Below are positions 1-7,184 of a DNA stretch of 12,809 bases, piece after piece. The notes beneath the pieces are model-generated. The model searched no databases. It was not told the DNA's origin and was given only the letters and a program-made list of their open reading frames with translations. The stretch's first letter is position 1. Each line of letters begins with the position of its first letter. Source of the stretch: Actinomycetota bacterium (GTDB taxonomy: Bacteria; Actinomycetota; Actinomycetes; Nanopelagicales; Nanopelagicaceae); contig SYAM01000070.1 of assembly GCA_005787645.1 (NCBI GenBank), positions 1 through 12,809 on the forward strand, given 5' to 3'. The translations under genes and the position numbers were made by a program.

Positions 1-57
1 TCAGCGTCGATGGTACTGCACGGGTGACCTTGTGGGAGAGTAGAACGCCGCCGGACT
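1..57 (+). rRNA. rrf: 5S ribosomal RNA, 3' end (partial)
   Basis: The first ~57 bases match the 3' half of actinobacterial 5S rRNA: the CGATGGTACTGCA segment, then GTGGGAGAGTAGAACGCCGC and the closing CCGGAC that pairs with the missing 5' end. The 5' half lies outside the window, so a 16S-23S-5S operon on the + strand probably ends here. The exact 3' end is uncertain by a few bases. The match was recognised from memory of the family consensus and was not computed. Confidence 0.93.
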
Positions 58-65
58 TAATTTAG

Positions 66-99
66 AGAGAGGGATGTGGTTTTTACTGCATCCCTTTTT
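66..99 (+). terminator. Intrinsic terminator of the rRNA operon
   Basis: An 11-bp stem runs from 70-80 (AGGGATGTGGT) to 85-95 (ACTGCATCCCT), with two G-U pairs and a TTTT loop. It is followed by a T run at 95-99. The stem can extend outward by A-U and G-U pairs. It lies about 10 bases after the 5S end and fits a rho-independent terminator that closes the rRNA transcript. Confidence 0.9.
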
Positions 100-131
100 C
101 ATTTTGATGGGGCGTAAACGGAGAGAGGATC

Positions 132-1007
132 ATGAATAATCCATCACGATCTGATCGTTCGCGTGATTCCCGTTCTTCCTCAGCTAAAGGAAGGGCAAGC
201 AACAGAGGAAATAGCAGAGATAACAAAGACTCCCGCAGAGCAAGTGGTTCTAAAAAAACCTCTGGGGCTTCTCGCGCTTCAAGTAAGCCACGTTCAGATC
301 AACCAAAGAAAATAGATGGTTCAAAGAGAGAAGAGCCTCGTCGCCTTGAACCAGAAATCCCACAAGAGATTTACCGAGAAGAGATAGATAAACAACTCCT
401 TCACGAACTCTCCTCACTCGCATCAGATAATGCAGAGCAGACAGCGCGACACTTGCTCGCACTGGCCTATTTCATGTCGGAAGATCCCGAGAGGGCCTAT
501 ACACATGGGGTTGCAGCGTCAGCGCGTGCCGCTCGGGTAGGTCGGGTTCGAGAACTAGCAGGTATCGCTGCATATAACGCAGGTAAGTTCGATGTCGCCC
601 TTCGCGAATTGAAAACAGCGTTCCGAATCACAGGCGATCCTTCAATGTGGCCAATGATCTGCGATGCACAACGAGGTTTAGGTGAGCCAATTAAAGCTAT
701 TGAATTAGCGAAAGCCCCCGAAGCGAAGAAATTGGATAAAGATGGGCAGATAGAACTTCGTATAGTTCTCAGCGGTGCACGAAGAGACCTTGGAGAAATT
801 GATGCTGCACTTACTGCATTAGAGTGCAAGGAGCTTAGCGAAGAGAATCCCATCTGGTCTGCTCGTTTACGTTATGCATACGCGGATGTGCTCGAGGTGC
901 TGGGTCGGAAGGATGAGGCTGTGAAGTGGTTTGAAAAGGCTGCCGCAGTTGATATCAATCAAGAGACTGATTCTCGTGAACGAGCAGTAACACTTAAGAG
1001 CAGGTAA
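132..1007 (+). CDS. TPR-repeat protein with disordered basic N-terminus
   Basis: This encodes 291 residues. Residues 1-70 are low-complexity and rich in Ser, Arg, Lys and Asn, so probably disordered and positively charged. From about residue 80 the protein is helical with TPR-like repeats, for example the AGIAAYNAGKFDVALRELK stretch near 140-160 and a final repeat with YAYADVLEVLGRKDEAVKWF near 247-266. It resembles the conserved actinobacterial TPR protein found upstream of tlyA (Rv1691-like, from memory), which shares the IDKQLLHEL and WSARLRYAYAD blocks. There is no signal peptide or membrane segment, so it is probably cytoplasmic. Its function is unknown; TPRs usually mediate protein binding, and the basic tail could bind nucleic acid or ribosomes, which is speculation. 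The ATG at 132 is preceded by a strong purine-rich ribosome binding site (GGAGAGAGGA, 120-129). Confidence 0.85.
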   Translation: MNNPSRSDRSRDSRSSSAKGRASNRGNSRDNKDSRRASGSKKTSGASRASSKPRSDQPKKIDGSKREEPRRLEPEIPQEIYREEIDKQLLHELSSLASDNAEQTARHLLALAYFMSEDPERAYTHGVAASARAARVGRVRELAGIAAYNAGKFDVALRELKTAFRITGDPSMWPMICDAQRGLGEPIKAIELAKAPEAKKLDKDGQIELRIVLSGARRDLGEIDAALTALECKELSEENPIWSARLRYAYADVLEVLGRKDEAVKWFEKAAAVDINQETDSRERAVTLKSR

Positions 1008-1049
1008 CGCTTTTCCACATTAACCTCAAACTTTGTTGTACCTCATCTT

Positions 1050-1055
1050 TACACT
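1050..1055 (+). promoter_or_regulatory. Possible -10 element for the SSB-like gene
   Basis: TACACT fits the actinobacterial TANNNT -10 pattern and lies in the 96-base gap before the SSB-like gene. It would give a leader of about 40 bases containing the ribosome binding site AGAGGAGAG near 1093-1101. No convincing -35 is visible, so this is a weak call. Confidence 0.25.
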
Positions 1056-1103
1056 CGCTCTCACTGCATCTGCGGCAGATAGAAGTCGATAAGAGGAGAG
1101 CAA

Positions 1104-1418
1104 ATGACTGTTAAAAGAGAGAATCGCGCCAACATATTAGCGAAGGGCCATAACCAGGTGCGCCTGGTCGGAGTAATCGCATCTGCAACCACTTCGCGAG
1201 AGGGGGTATGCGCGAGACGTTTGGAGATTCCTGAGTCAGGCGCACGGGAGATTCTCGAATTGGAATGCGAAAAAGCGGAGATTATTCCGGTTTTTCGTTC
1301 GATGAAAGTTAAACAGTGGGTCGAGGTGCGGGGAAGAATCCGCCGAAGGTACTGGCGTGCAGGCGGTACTCTCGCTTCGCGTACTTACATCGAGGTCACC
1401 AGCATCTCTCCACGGTAG
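1104..1418 (+). CDS. SSB-like OB-fold protein
   Basis: This encodes 104 residues that look like a single OB fold. A first strand NQVRLVGVIAS (residues 17-27) is followed by a variable middle, a helix region, then WVEVRGRIRRRYWRAGG and a last strand SRTYIEVTSIS. This closing pattern is that of divergent actinobacterial proteins usually annotated as single-stranded DNA-binding proteins. It lacks the long Gly/Pro-rich linker and acidic C-terminal tip of replicative SSB, so it is unlikely to be the main SSB. It probably binds ssDNA or RNA in a specialised role, which is an inference from the fold and the arginine cluster. The ATG has a good purine-rich ribosome binding site 5-10 bases upstream. 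It precedes the lysine-tail gene with a gap of about 77 bases. Confidence 0.75.
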   Translation: MTVKRENRANILAKGHNQVRLVGVIASATTSREGVCARRLEIPESGAREILELECEKAEIIPVFRSMKVKQWVEVRGRIRRRYWRAGGTLASRTYIEVTSISPR

Positions 1419-1495
1419 GCAAGCAGCGGCGCCCACCCGACTTCACAGCCTAGAAAGCGGTACCGTTAGCCAATCCCCTAGCGAATGGAGTGGTC

Positions 1496-1882
1496 ATGGC
1501 AGGTAGCACTGACCTTATTGGCGCCTTCCGTGCATATGCTCAGAAGGCTCTTGGTAATGATTTCAATCCAGAGAAGGCTGCCGCTGCGCTGAACTCATGG
1601 GTCAAGGAGAGCGGTGATGCCTTGAAGATTCGGATCGAACGCGAGACAGAGCGAGCGGTTAAGAAACTTGGACTTGCTAAAGAGAGTGATCTTCACGCCC
1701 TGCAAGCAGAAATTGCAGACTTGCGAAAGCAATTGGGATTAAAGAGCACCGCCAAGAAAGCCGCTCCTCGGCGAGGCAAAGCTGCTACCAAAAAAAGCAC
1801 CAAGAAAAGCACCAAGAAAACCGCCAAGAAAACCACCAAGAAGAGCGTCCAAAAAAAAGCAAAAAAGAAGAGTAAAGGTTGA
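1496..1882 (+). CDS. Phasin-like coiled-coil protein with histone H1-like lysine tail
   Basis: This encodes 128 residues from ATG 1496; an in-frame GTG at 1490 is an alternative start. GGAG at 1487-1490 lies five bases before the ATG and would overlap the GTG, so the ATG is preferred. The N-terminal part is helical. The LGLAKESDLHALQAEIADLR stretch followed by KQLG is a short coiled coil typical of the PhaF/PhaI phasin-like family. The last ~45 residues are a Lys/Ala/Thr/Ser tail of repeated four-residue units ending in KK, as in histone H1-like and PhaF C-termini. In PhaF such a tail binds DNA non-specifically. No PHA synthesis gene is in the window, so a nucleoid-associated role is as plausible as granule binding. 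It is the first gene of a compact run into tlyA, and the next start is two bases after its stop. Confidence 0.8.
   Translation: MAGSTDLIGAFRAYAQKALGNDFNPEKAAAALNSWVKESGDALKIRIERETERAVKKLGLAKESDLHALQAEIADLRKQLGLKSTAKKAAPRRGKAATKKSTKKSTKKTAKKTTKKSVQKKAKKKSKG
1784..1855 (+). repeat. 12-nt tandem coding repeats (KK-ending units)
   Basis: About five units of 12 bases, plus a degenerate sixth, encode successive ATKK, STKK, STKK, TAKK, TTKK and SVQK blocks in the tail of the preceding gene. Units resemble AGCACCAAGAAA. Such runs are prone to slippage, so the copy number may vary between strains. Confidence 0.8.
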
Positions 1883-1884
1883 CG

Positions 1885-2031
1885 ATGAGCGGAGAACTTT
1901 CTACATCCATTAACTCGATTAAAGAGAAAATTGCTGCTCTCTCTGAAAAAGAGGTAAGCGAGCATGTTCCCGCTTACGACGAAATCCATACTGATCTGCA
2001 GCGAGCGCTTTCGGAGATAGAAGGTCTCTAG
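1885..2031 (+). CDS. Conserved 48-residue small protein upstream of tlyA
   Basis: An ORF of 48 residues starts at ATG 1885, two bases after the previous stop, with AAAGG (1874-1878) six bases upstream as ribosome binding site. It ends at TAG 2029-2031, three bases before tlyA. The second half reads VSEHVPAYDEIHTDLQRAL, ending in SEIEGL. This is the pattern of the ~50-60 residue protein found just before tlyA in many actinobacteria (Rv1693-like, from memory), with a valine/glutamate-histidine-valine motif and an amphipathic helix. Its composition suggests two helices with no membrane segment. The function is unknown. Its position and the sequence pattern support a real gene; automatic callers may skip it because of its size. 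Confidence 0.82.
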   Translation: MSGELSTSINSIKEKIAALSEKEVSEHVPAYDEIHTDLQRALSEIEGL

Positions 2032-2034
2032 ATA

Positions 2035-2826
2035 ATGGTGCGTTCACGACTTGATGCAGAGTTGGTTCGGCGCGGCTTGGCGCGTTCACGCGAAGCAGCA
2101 ACCGATCTGATTGAAGCTCGCGTTGTTTTAGTCGCAGGCATCCCAGCGATTAAACCCGCTACCCAAGTAGATGCTGAGACGTCGATTGTGATTGCTGAAG
2201 ATAGAGATGATTTTGTCTCTCGAGGTGGCCATAAACTTGCTGGGGCCCTCTCAGTATTCTCCGAAGTGAAGGTTGAGGGAAAGAGAGCGCTGGATGCTGG
2301 CGCCTCCACCGGAGGTTTCACTGATGTACTCCTTCGGAATGGGGCAAGTCAGGTGATTGCAGTTGATGTTGGATATGGGCAATTGGCGTGGGAGCTACGA
2401 CAAGACCCTCGGGTAACAGTTCTTGATCGAACCAACGTTCGCCATCTCACCCTTGAACAGGTTGGAGCTCCGGTCGATTTGGTTGTCGCTGACCTCTCTT
2501 TCATCTCCCTTACTCTCGTACTTCCCGCACTCGTCGCGGTCACAGATAGCGATGCAGATTTCCTTGTCATGGTCAAACCACAATTTGAAGTTGGGCGCGA
2601 GAAGTTGGGCGCAGGGGGAGTGGTTCGCGATCCTGCGCTACGTCTAGCGGCTATCGAGGAGGTTGCTCGCGCTGCTTGGGAGATGGGCCTTGGTGTAGTA
2701 GGTGTCACCGCGAGCCCTCTACCCGGACCATCCGGAAATGTTGAGTATTTCCTCTGGCTGCACAGGGGCGCTCCAGAGCTCACTCGCGATCGTGCAGAGA
2801 TGGCAATCACAGAAGGTCCGCAATGA
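2035..2826 (+). CDS. tlyA: TlyA-type 16S/23S rRNA 2'-O-methyltransferase
   Basis: This encodes 263 residues. Residues 4-60 form an S4 RNA-binding domain (LDAELVRRGLARSREAA). The rest is an FtsJ-like Rossmann methyltransferase. The SAM-binding loop DAGASTGG is at 87-94. The catalytic K-D-K-E set is visible as K67 (SRGGHK), D153 (ADLSFIS), K181 (MVKPQFE) and E237 (GNVEYF). In mycobacteria, TlyA uses SAM to methylate C1409 of 16S and C1920 of 23S rRNA, and its loss gives capreomycin resistance. All key residues are present, so activity is expected. The start aligns with the known family start, with GAAGG about ten bases upstream. Its stop overlaps the nadK start by four bases (ATGA), which indicates translational coupling. 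Confidence 0.95.
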   Translation: MVRSRLDAELVRRGLARSREAATDLIEARVVLVAGIPAIKPATQVDAETSIVIAEDRDDFVSRGGHKLAGALSVFSEVKVEGKRALDAGASTGGFTDVLLRNGASQVIAVDVGYGQLAWELRQDPRVTVLDRTNVRHLTLEQVGAPVDLVVADLSFISLTLVLPALVAVTDSDADFLVMVKPQFEVGREKLGAGGVVRDPALRLAAIEEVARAAWEMGLGVVGVTASPLPGPSGNVEYFLWLHRGAPELTRDRAEMAITEGPQ

Positions 2827-3698
2827 ACGAGAACTTACAACGTCGAGTGCTCATGCTCCTTCATCCCAAGCGAGAGAGTGCGCTCACAACTGCTCTTGAA
2901 ATTGCCAGAGGCTTATCGAGTGCTGGAATTTCTGTGGAACATCACCTCAGCAGCGATGGAAATGGCGTACCCGAAATTGCGCGCTATTCCGGACGTCCTA
3001 TAAAGGAATTTGAACTTATCTTGGTTCTAGGCGGCGATGGCACCATGCTTCGCAGCGCCGAAATGAGTTATGGAAGCAACATTCCGATACTGGGAATCAA
3101 TATTGGTCACATGGGCTTTCTTGCAGAAGTTGAACGCCCTTCCAATGAAGAGGTAGTGCGCGCGATTATCACGAAGGATTTCTTTTTTGAGGAGCGAATG
3201 AGTATTTCGTATCAAATCGAACGACATGGGGCGATAGTAGATTCTGGATGGGCGCTCAATGAGATTGTCATCGAGAAGGAGTCTTCCCAGATGGTGGAAC
3301 TCTTCGTCTCCGTGGATCAGAGACCTCTTTCATTATGGAATTGCGATGGTGTTCTCTGTGCCACACCAACTGGTTCCACTGCCTACGCATTTTCTGCCGG
3401 GGGGCCTGTGGTCTGGCCTGACGTTGACGCTCTGGTTTTGCTTCCGTTGGCAGCCCATGCGCTATTTGCCAAACCTATGGTTCTCTCGCCTCGAAGTGAA
3501 ATTTCGATTTCTGTTCGCTCCGAAAACGCCACGTTAAGTGCCGATGGTTTTCGATATAAGTCATTACTGAATGCGGACTTGATAACCATCACCCGCGATC
3601 AACACACATTTACTCTCGCCCGAATGAATAGCGCACCATTTACCAATCGCCTGGTAGCCAAGTTCCAATTGCCAGTTGCTGGGTGGCGCGGAGAGTGA
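2823..3698 (+). CDS. nadK: NAD kinase
   Basis: This encodes 291 residues, the usual length. It phosphorylates NAD to NADP using ATP or polyphosphate in the cytoplasm. The diagnostic GGDGT motif is at residues 70-74, preceded by a hydrophobic strand (LILVL). The conserved NE is at 146-147, and TPTGSTAY, followed by AFSAGGP, at 181-195. The ATG overlaps the tlyA stop by four bases. Its own stop overlaps the likely recN start. The tlyA-nadK-recN order is common in Gram-positive bacteria. No active-site change is seen. Confidence 0.96.
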   Translation: MNENLQRRVLMLLHPKRESALTTALEIARGLSSAGISVEHHLSSDGNGVPEIARYSGRPIKEFELILVLGGDGTMLRSAEMSYGSNIPILGINIGHMGFLAEVERPSNEEVVRAIITKDFFFEERMSISYQIERHGAIVDSGWALNEIVIEKESSQMVELFVSVDQRPLSLWNCDGVLCATPTGSTAYAFSAGGPVVWPDVDALVLLPLAAHALFAKPMVLSPRSEISISVRSENATLSADGFRYKSLLNADLITITRDQHTFTLARMNSAPFTNRLVAKFQLPVAGWRGE

Positions 3699-5461
3699 GT
3701 AACGGCGCTCTCATTGATGTGGAAATTTCCGCTCTGGGAGTGATTGAACGCGCTCACTTCTCACCCGGGCCCGGTTTGACGGTAATCACGGGCGAAACGG
3801 GCGCCGGAAAAACGATGATCCTTTCTGCACTTTCACTCTTAATGGGCGCGCGGGCGGATGCCACTGTTGTTCGGACCGGAAGCGAGCGCGCCCACATTGT
3901 TGGGCGATTCTCAGTTGATACGCATGTTGCAGATCGAGTATCCGAGTTGGGCGGAGAGGTGGAATCTGGCGAAGTGCTTCTTGCCCGCATAGTAACCAGT
4001 GAAGGAAAGAGTCGCGCGAATGTGGGTGGAAGTTCCACGACGATCTCAACATTGAGTGATATTGGCGCTGAGTTGCTCTCCATCCATGGACAGAGCGCTA
4101 ATTTCACGCTCCTCAAGGCTCATCGCGCACGGGAGATTCTTGATCGCTATGGTGCAAAGCCGCTTACGGATACATTAGAGAGTTATAGAGCGCTATTTCT
4201 CCGTTATCGCGAAATAGTTGACAGCATCAAATCCTTGGAAGAATTACGGAGCACTCGAGAGCGGGAATTAGAGCGGATTACCACATTTCTCTCTGATTTT
4301 GATCGTATCAAACCTCTAGCCAACGAATCTGCGCTATTGAAAGAACGAATCCTTAGTCTTGAGAATGTAGATGCCATTCGCAGCGCGCTCACGAACGCGC
4401 TAAATATTCTGACCGACGACGAATCAAGCATTTCAGGACAGATAGCGCTGGCAAAACGGGCCCTCGACGCACTTAATGGTGGGAGCTCCGCCACTCAATC
4501 CAATCAAGGGTTGATACGTGAAATTTCGATTCTAGTGAATGAGCTCTCCTCATCACTAAGGCGCCAGGAGGATGATCTCGACGTTGAGCCAGGGGCGCTT
4601 GAAGAGATGCACTCGCGTCGCGCCGAAGTTGTTGCCTTGATAAAGAGACATGGCCAAACGGGGTTAGATGACCCTGAGAGCGCTCTTATCGAAGAGGCTA
4701 AACGTGCTCGGGTCCTCTTTGGTCAATTGCAAGAAGGTGACCAAGGTATTGCCGCACTTGAGAGTGCACGGTACGAGTGCGCCAGGAAACTTCTTGATTC
4801 CGCAACAGAGTTATCTCGAGTGCGAAAAGAGTATGCCCAGAAGTGTGAAGAGGAAATCTCGGTGGAGTTATCACAATTGGCGATGCCTGATGCGCGAATC
4901 TCCATACTTGTGGAAGATATCTCTGAAGGTCTGGCGGTAAATGATGGGGTGCAAACTCGAATCTGTTCACCACTCGGCTGTGATGAGGTGACTTTCTTGC
5001 TTTCTCCTCACCTCGGCGCGCAACCGTTGCCCATCAATAAAGGTGCAAGTGGTGGCGAGCTTTCCAGAATCATGTTGGCAATCGAGGTAGTCCTCGCTGG
5101 TCGCTCCACCATACCTACTTATGTTTTCGATGAAGTGGATGCGGGAGTGGGAGGTAAGGCCGCGGTCGAGGTGGGCAGAAGGCTGGCGCGATTAGCCCAA
5201 CATGCTCAAGTCCTTGTCGTGACCCACTTGCCACAAGTCGCTGCGTGGGCCGATACCCATTATTCAATCAGAAAAGATTCTTCAGAGAGCGTCACCAGTA
5301 GCGATTTAACGCTCCTGGAGGGAAGTGGTCGAGCAAACGAATTGGCTCGGATGATGGCAGGTCGCGAGGAGTCGCCATTGGCCCGCGAACATGCCGAAGA
5401 GCTACTCGCTTTCGTAGCCGCAGAGCGCAAAAGAGTGGGCGGACGGAGCAAACGCGCCTGA
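3695..5461 (+). CDS. recN: DNA repair ATPase RecN
   Basis: This encodes 588 residues from GTG 3695; an in-frame GTG at 3683 would add four residues. The 3695 start makes a GTGA overlap with the nadK stop, like the ATGA overlap before it, and gives the family-like N-terminus. RecN is an SMC-like protein that acts early in double-strand break repair. Walker A GETGAGKT is at residues 33-40, the signature GASGGELSR is near 450-458, Walker B YVFDE is near 476-480, and the switch histidine is in VVTHLPQVAAWAD. The middle (about 150-390) is charged and helical, fitting the antiparallel coiled coil. Length and motifs are complete. It is the last gene of the operon, and a 51-base gap follows. Confidence 0.95.
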   Translation: MSNGALIDVEISALGVIERAHFSPGPGLTVITGETGAGKTMILSALSLLMGARADATVVRTGSERAHIVGRFSVDTHVADRVSELGGEVESGEVLLARIVTSEGKSRANVGGSSTTISTLSDIGAELLSIHGQSANFTLLKAHRAREILDRYGAKPLTDTLESYRALFLRYREIVDSIKSLEELRSTRERELERITTFLSDFDRIKPLANESALLKERILSLENVDAIRSALTNALNILTDDESSISGQIALAKRALDALNGGSSATQSNQGLIREISILVNELSSSLRRQEDDLDVEPGALEEMHSRRAEVVALIKRHGQTGLDDPESALIEEAKRARVLFGQLQEGDQGIAALESARYECARKLLDSATELSRVRKEYAQKCEEEISVELSQLAMPDARISILVEDISEGLAVNDGVQTRICSPLGCDEVTFLLSPHLGAQPLPINKGASGGELSRIMLAIEVVLAGRSTIPTYVFDEVDAGVGGKAAVEVGRRLARLAQHAQVLVVTHLPQVAAWADTHYSIRKDSSESVTSSDLTLLEGSGRANELARMMAGREESPLAREHAEELLAFVAAERKRVGGRSKRA

Positions 5462-5498
5462 ATTTTCGGCAAATTACCGTAACTCGACCATCACCCAA

Positions 5499-5504
5499 TA
5501 GACT
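5499..5504 (+). promoter_or_regulatory. -10 element of pyrG, probably leaderless
   Basis: TAGACT fits TANNNT and ends eight bases before the pyrG ATG at 5513. There is no Shine-Dalgarno sequence in the gap (GGTCCTCC). A weak -35 candidate, TTACCG, is at 5474-5479 with a 19-base spacer. The distance implies that transcription starts at or very near the ATG, so the mRNA would be leaderless. This rests on pattern alone. Confidence 0.55.
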
Positions 5505-5512
5505 GGTCCTCC

Positions 5513-7165
5513 ATGATGGCTGCGGTTCACATTACCAAGCATATTTTCGTGACCGGAGGTGTTGCCTCCTCATTAGGTAAAGGGTTAACCGCCTCTTCTC
5601 TAGGTCGTCTTCTTCGTGCGCGTGGCTTGCGAGTCACTATGCAAAAGCTTGATCCATATCTTAATGTCGATCCCGGAACGATGAATCCTTTTCAGCATGG
5701 CGAAGTATTTGTCACCGACGATGGAGCCGAGACAGATTTAGATATCGGTCACTATGAGCGTTTTCTTGATGTGGACCTTGTTGGGTCTTCTAATGTCACA
5801 ACTGGCCAGATCTATTCACGCGTAATCTCGCGGGAACGTCGTGGTGAGTATCTAGGGGATACGGTCCAAGTTATCCCGCACATCACCAACGAAATCAAAG
5901 AGAGAATGCGAGCTGGAGCGGCTCCGGCAATCGATGTCATCATCACTGAAATTGGAGGCACGGTCGGGGATATCGAGTCTCTGCCCTTTCTCGAAGCTGC
6001 CCGACAAGTTCGCCAGGATCTCGGCCGCGAGCATGTCTTCTTCCTCCACGTCTCACTCGTTCCCTACATTGGCCCTTCGGGAGAGTTAAAGACTAAACCA
6101 ACCCAACATAGCGTTGCAGCTCTGCGAAGTATCGGTATCCAACCTGACGCGATCGTCCTTCGATCTGATCGGGATATCCCTGATGCAGTAAAACGGAAAA
6201 TCTCCCTGATGTGCGATGTTGATACTGAGGCATGCGTTGCCGCCTCGGATGCACCATCAATTTACGATATTCCTAAGGTCCTTCATCGAGAGGGCCTTGA
6301 TGCCTATGTCGTCAGACGTTTGGGCATGCCATTTAGAGATGTCGATTGGAGTGATTGGGATCAATTACTCACTCGCGTTCACCACCCACAACATGTAGTG
6401 AATGTTGCCCTTGTAGGAAAGTATGTTGATTTACCTGATGCATATCTATCGGTAACAGAGGCCCTTCGGGCGGGTGGATTTGCACATTCTGCGAAGGTGA
6501 ATATCAAATGGGTGGCTAGCGATTCATGTGATACGCCAGAACGAGCTGCTAAGGAGTTAGCCGGAATCGATGCAATTTGCGTTCCTGGTGGCTTTGGAAT
6601 CAGAGGGTTAGAGGGCAAGATTGGTGCGCTCACTCATGCTCGAGAAAATAGAATTCCCACCCTTGGTCTCTGTTTGGGATTGCAATGTATGGTCATCGAG
6701 GGAGCGCGAAATCTAGCAGGAATGAAAGGCGCTAATTCTGCGGAATTCGATGAGAAATGTGAATTTCCAGTTATTGCCACTATGGCTTCGCAAGAAGATG
6801 TCATTCGCGGCGAACGAGACATGGGTGGAACGATGCGCCTGGGGCTATACCCCGCGCAACTTCGCGCAGGGTCAATCGTTGCAAAACTTTACGGGGCCGA
6901 AGTAATCGAGGAGCGCCACCGTCATCGTTACGAGGTCAATAACAAGTATCGAGGTGATCTTGAGAAATCGGGCTTGCTCTTCTCAGGACTCTCTCCTGAT
7001 GGCCATTTGGTGGAATTCGTCGAATTACCGGAGAGTATTCATCCTTTCTACGTGGGAACTCAAGCGCACCCAGAATTCAAGAGTCGTCCCACCAGGCCAC
7101 ATCCGCTCTTTGCTGGTTTGATAGGCGCAGCGCTTGCGATACGAGCCGGCGCGTCCGCAGCATAA
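5513..7165 (+). CDS. pyrG: CTP synthase
   Basis: This encodes 550 residues. CTP synthase makes CTP from UTP, ATP and glutamine, the last step of de novo pyrimidine nucleotide synthesis. The N-terminal synthase domain begins with the ATP-binding IFVTGGVASSLGKG (residues 11-24), then QKLDPYLNVDPGTMNP and the GAETDLDIGHYERF block. The C-terminal class I glutamine amidotransferase domain has the nucleophile C387 in GLCLGLQ and the H519/E521 pair in AHPEF. All key residues are present. The two adjacent ATGs (5513, 5516) are both possible starts. The gap to ald is 19 bases. In mycobacteria the recN-pyrG interval holds two membrane or division-associated genes (Rv1697/Rv1698-like); here nothing lies between. 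Confidence 0.97.
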   Translation: MMAAVHITKHIFVTGGVASSLGKGLTASSLGRLLRARGLRVTMQKLDPYLNVDPGTMNPFQHGEVFVTDDGAETDLDIGHYERFLDVDLVGSSNVTTGQIYSRVISRERRGEYLGDTVQVIPHITNEIKERMRAGAAPAIDVIITEIGGTVGDIESLPFLEAARQVRQDLGREHVFFLHVSLVPYIGPSGELKTKPTQHSVAALRSIGIQPDAIVLRSDRDIPDAVKRKISLMCDVDTEACVAASDAPSIYDIPKVLHREGLDAYVVRRLGMPFRDVDWSDWDQLLTRVHHPQHVVNVALVGKYVDLPDAYLSVTEALRAGGFAHSAKVNIKWVASDSCDTPERAAKELAGIDAICVPGGFGIRGLEGKIGALTHARENRIPTLGLCLGLQCMVIEGARNLAGMKGANSAEFDEKCEFPVIATMASQEDVIRGERDMGGTMRLGLYPAQLRAGSIVAKLYGAEVIEERHRHRYEVNNKYRGDLEKSGLLFSGLSPDGHLVEFVELPESIHPFYVGTQAHPEFKSRPTRPHPLFAGLIGAALAIRAGASAA

Positions 7166-7166
7166 A

Positions 7167-7172
7167 TAGATT
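7167..7172 (+). promoter_or_regulatory. Possible -10 element of ald
   Basis: TAGATT fits TANNNT, begins two bases after the pyrG stop codon, and is 12 bases before the ald ATG. It would give a leader of about six bases with no ribosome binding site. No good -35 is visible, and read-through from pyrG is an equally good explanation. Confidence 0.3.
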
Positions 7173-7184
7173 GGCGTTCTCTCC

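Noticed and set aside
1693..1989. Minus-strand ORF of 98 residues with a run of Phe, Leu and Val that looks like a membrane protein.
   Set aside because: It is the reverse complement of the lysine-codon repeats, so the hydrophobic run is an artefact. It overlaps two supported + strand genes.
2349..2810. Minus-strand ORF of 153 residues inside tlyA.
   Set aside because: It is Ser/Arg/Thr-rich shadow sequence with no domain, opposite a gene with a full catalytic set.
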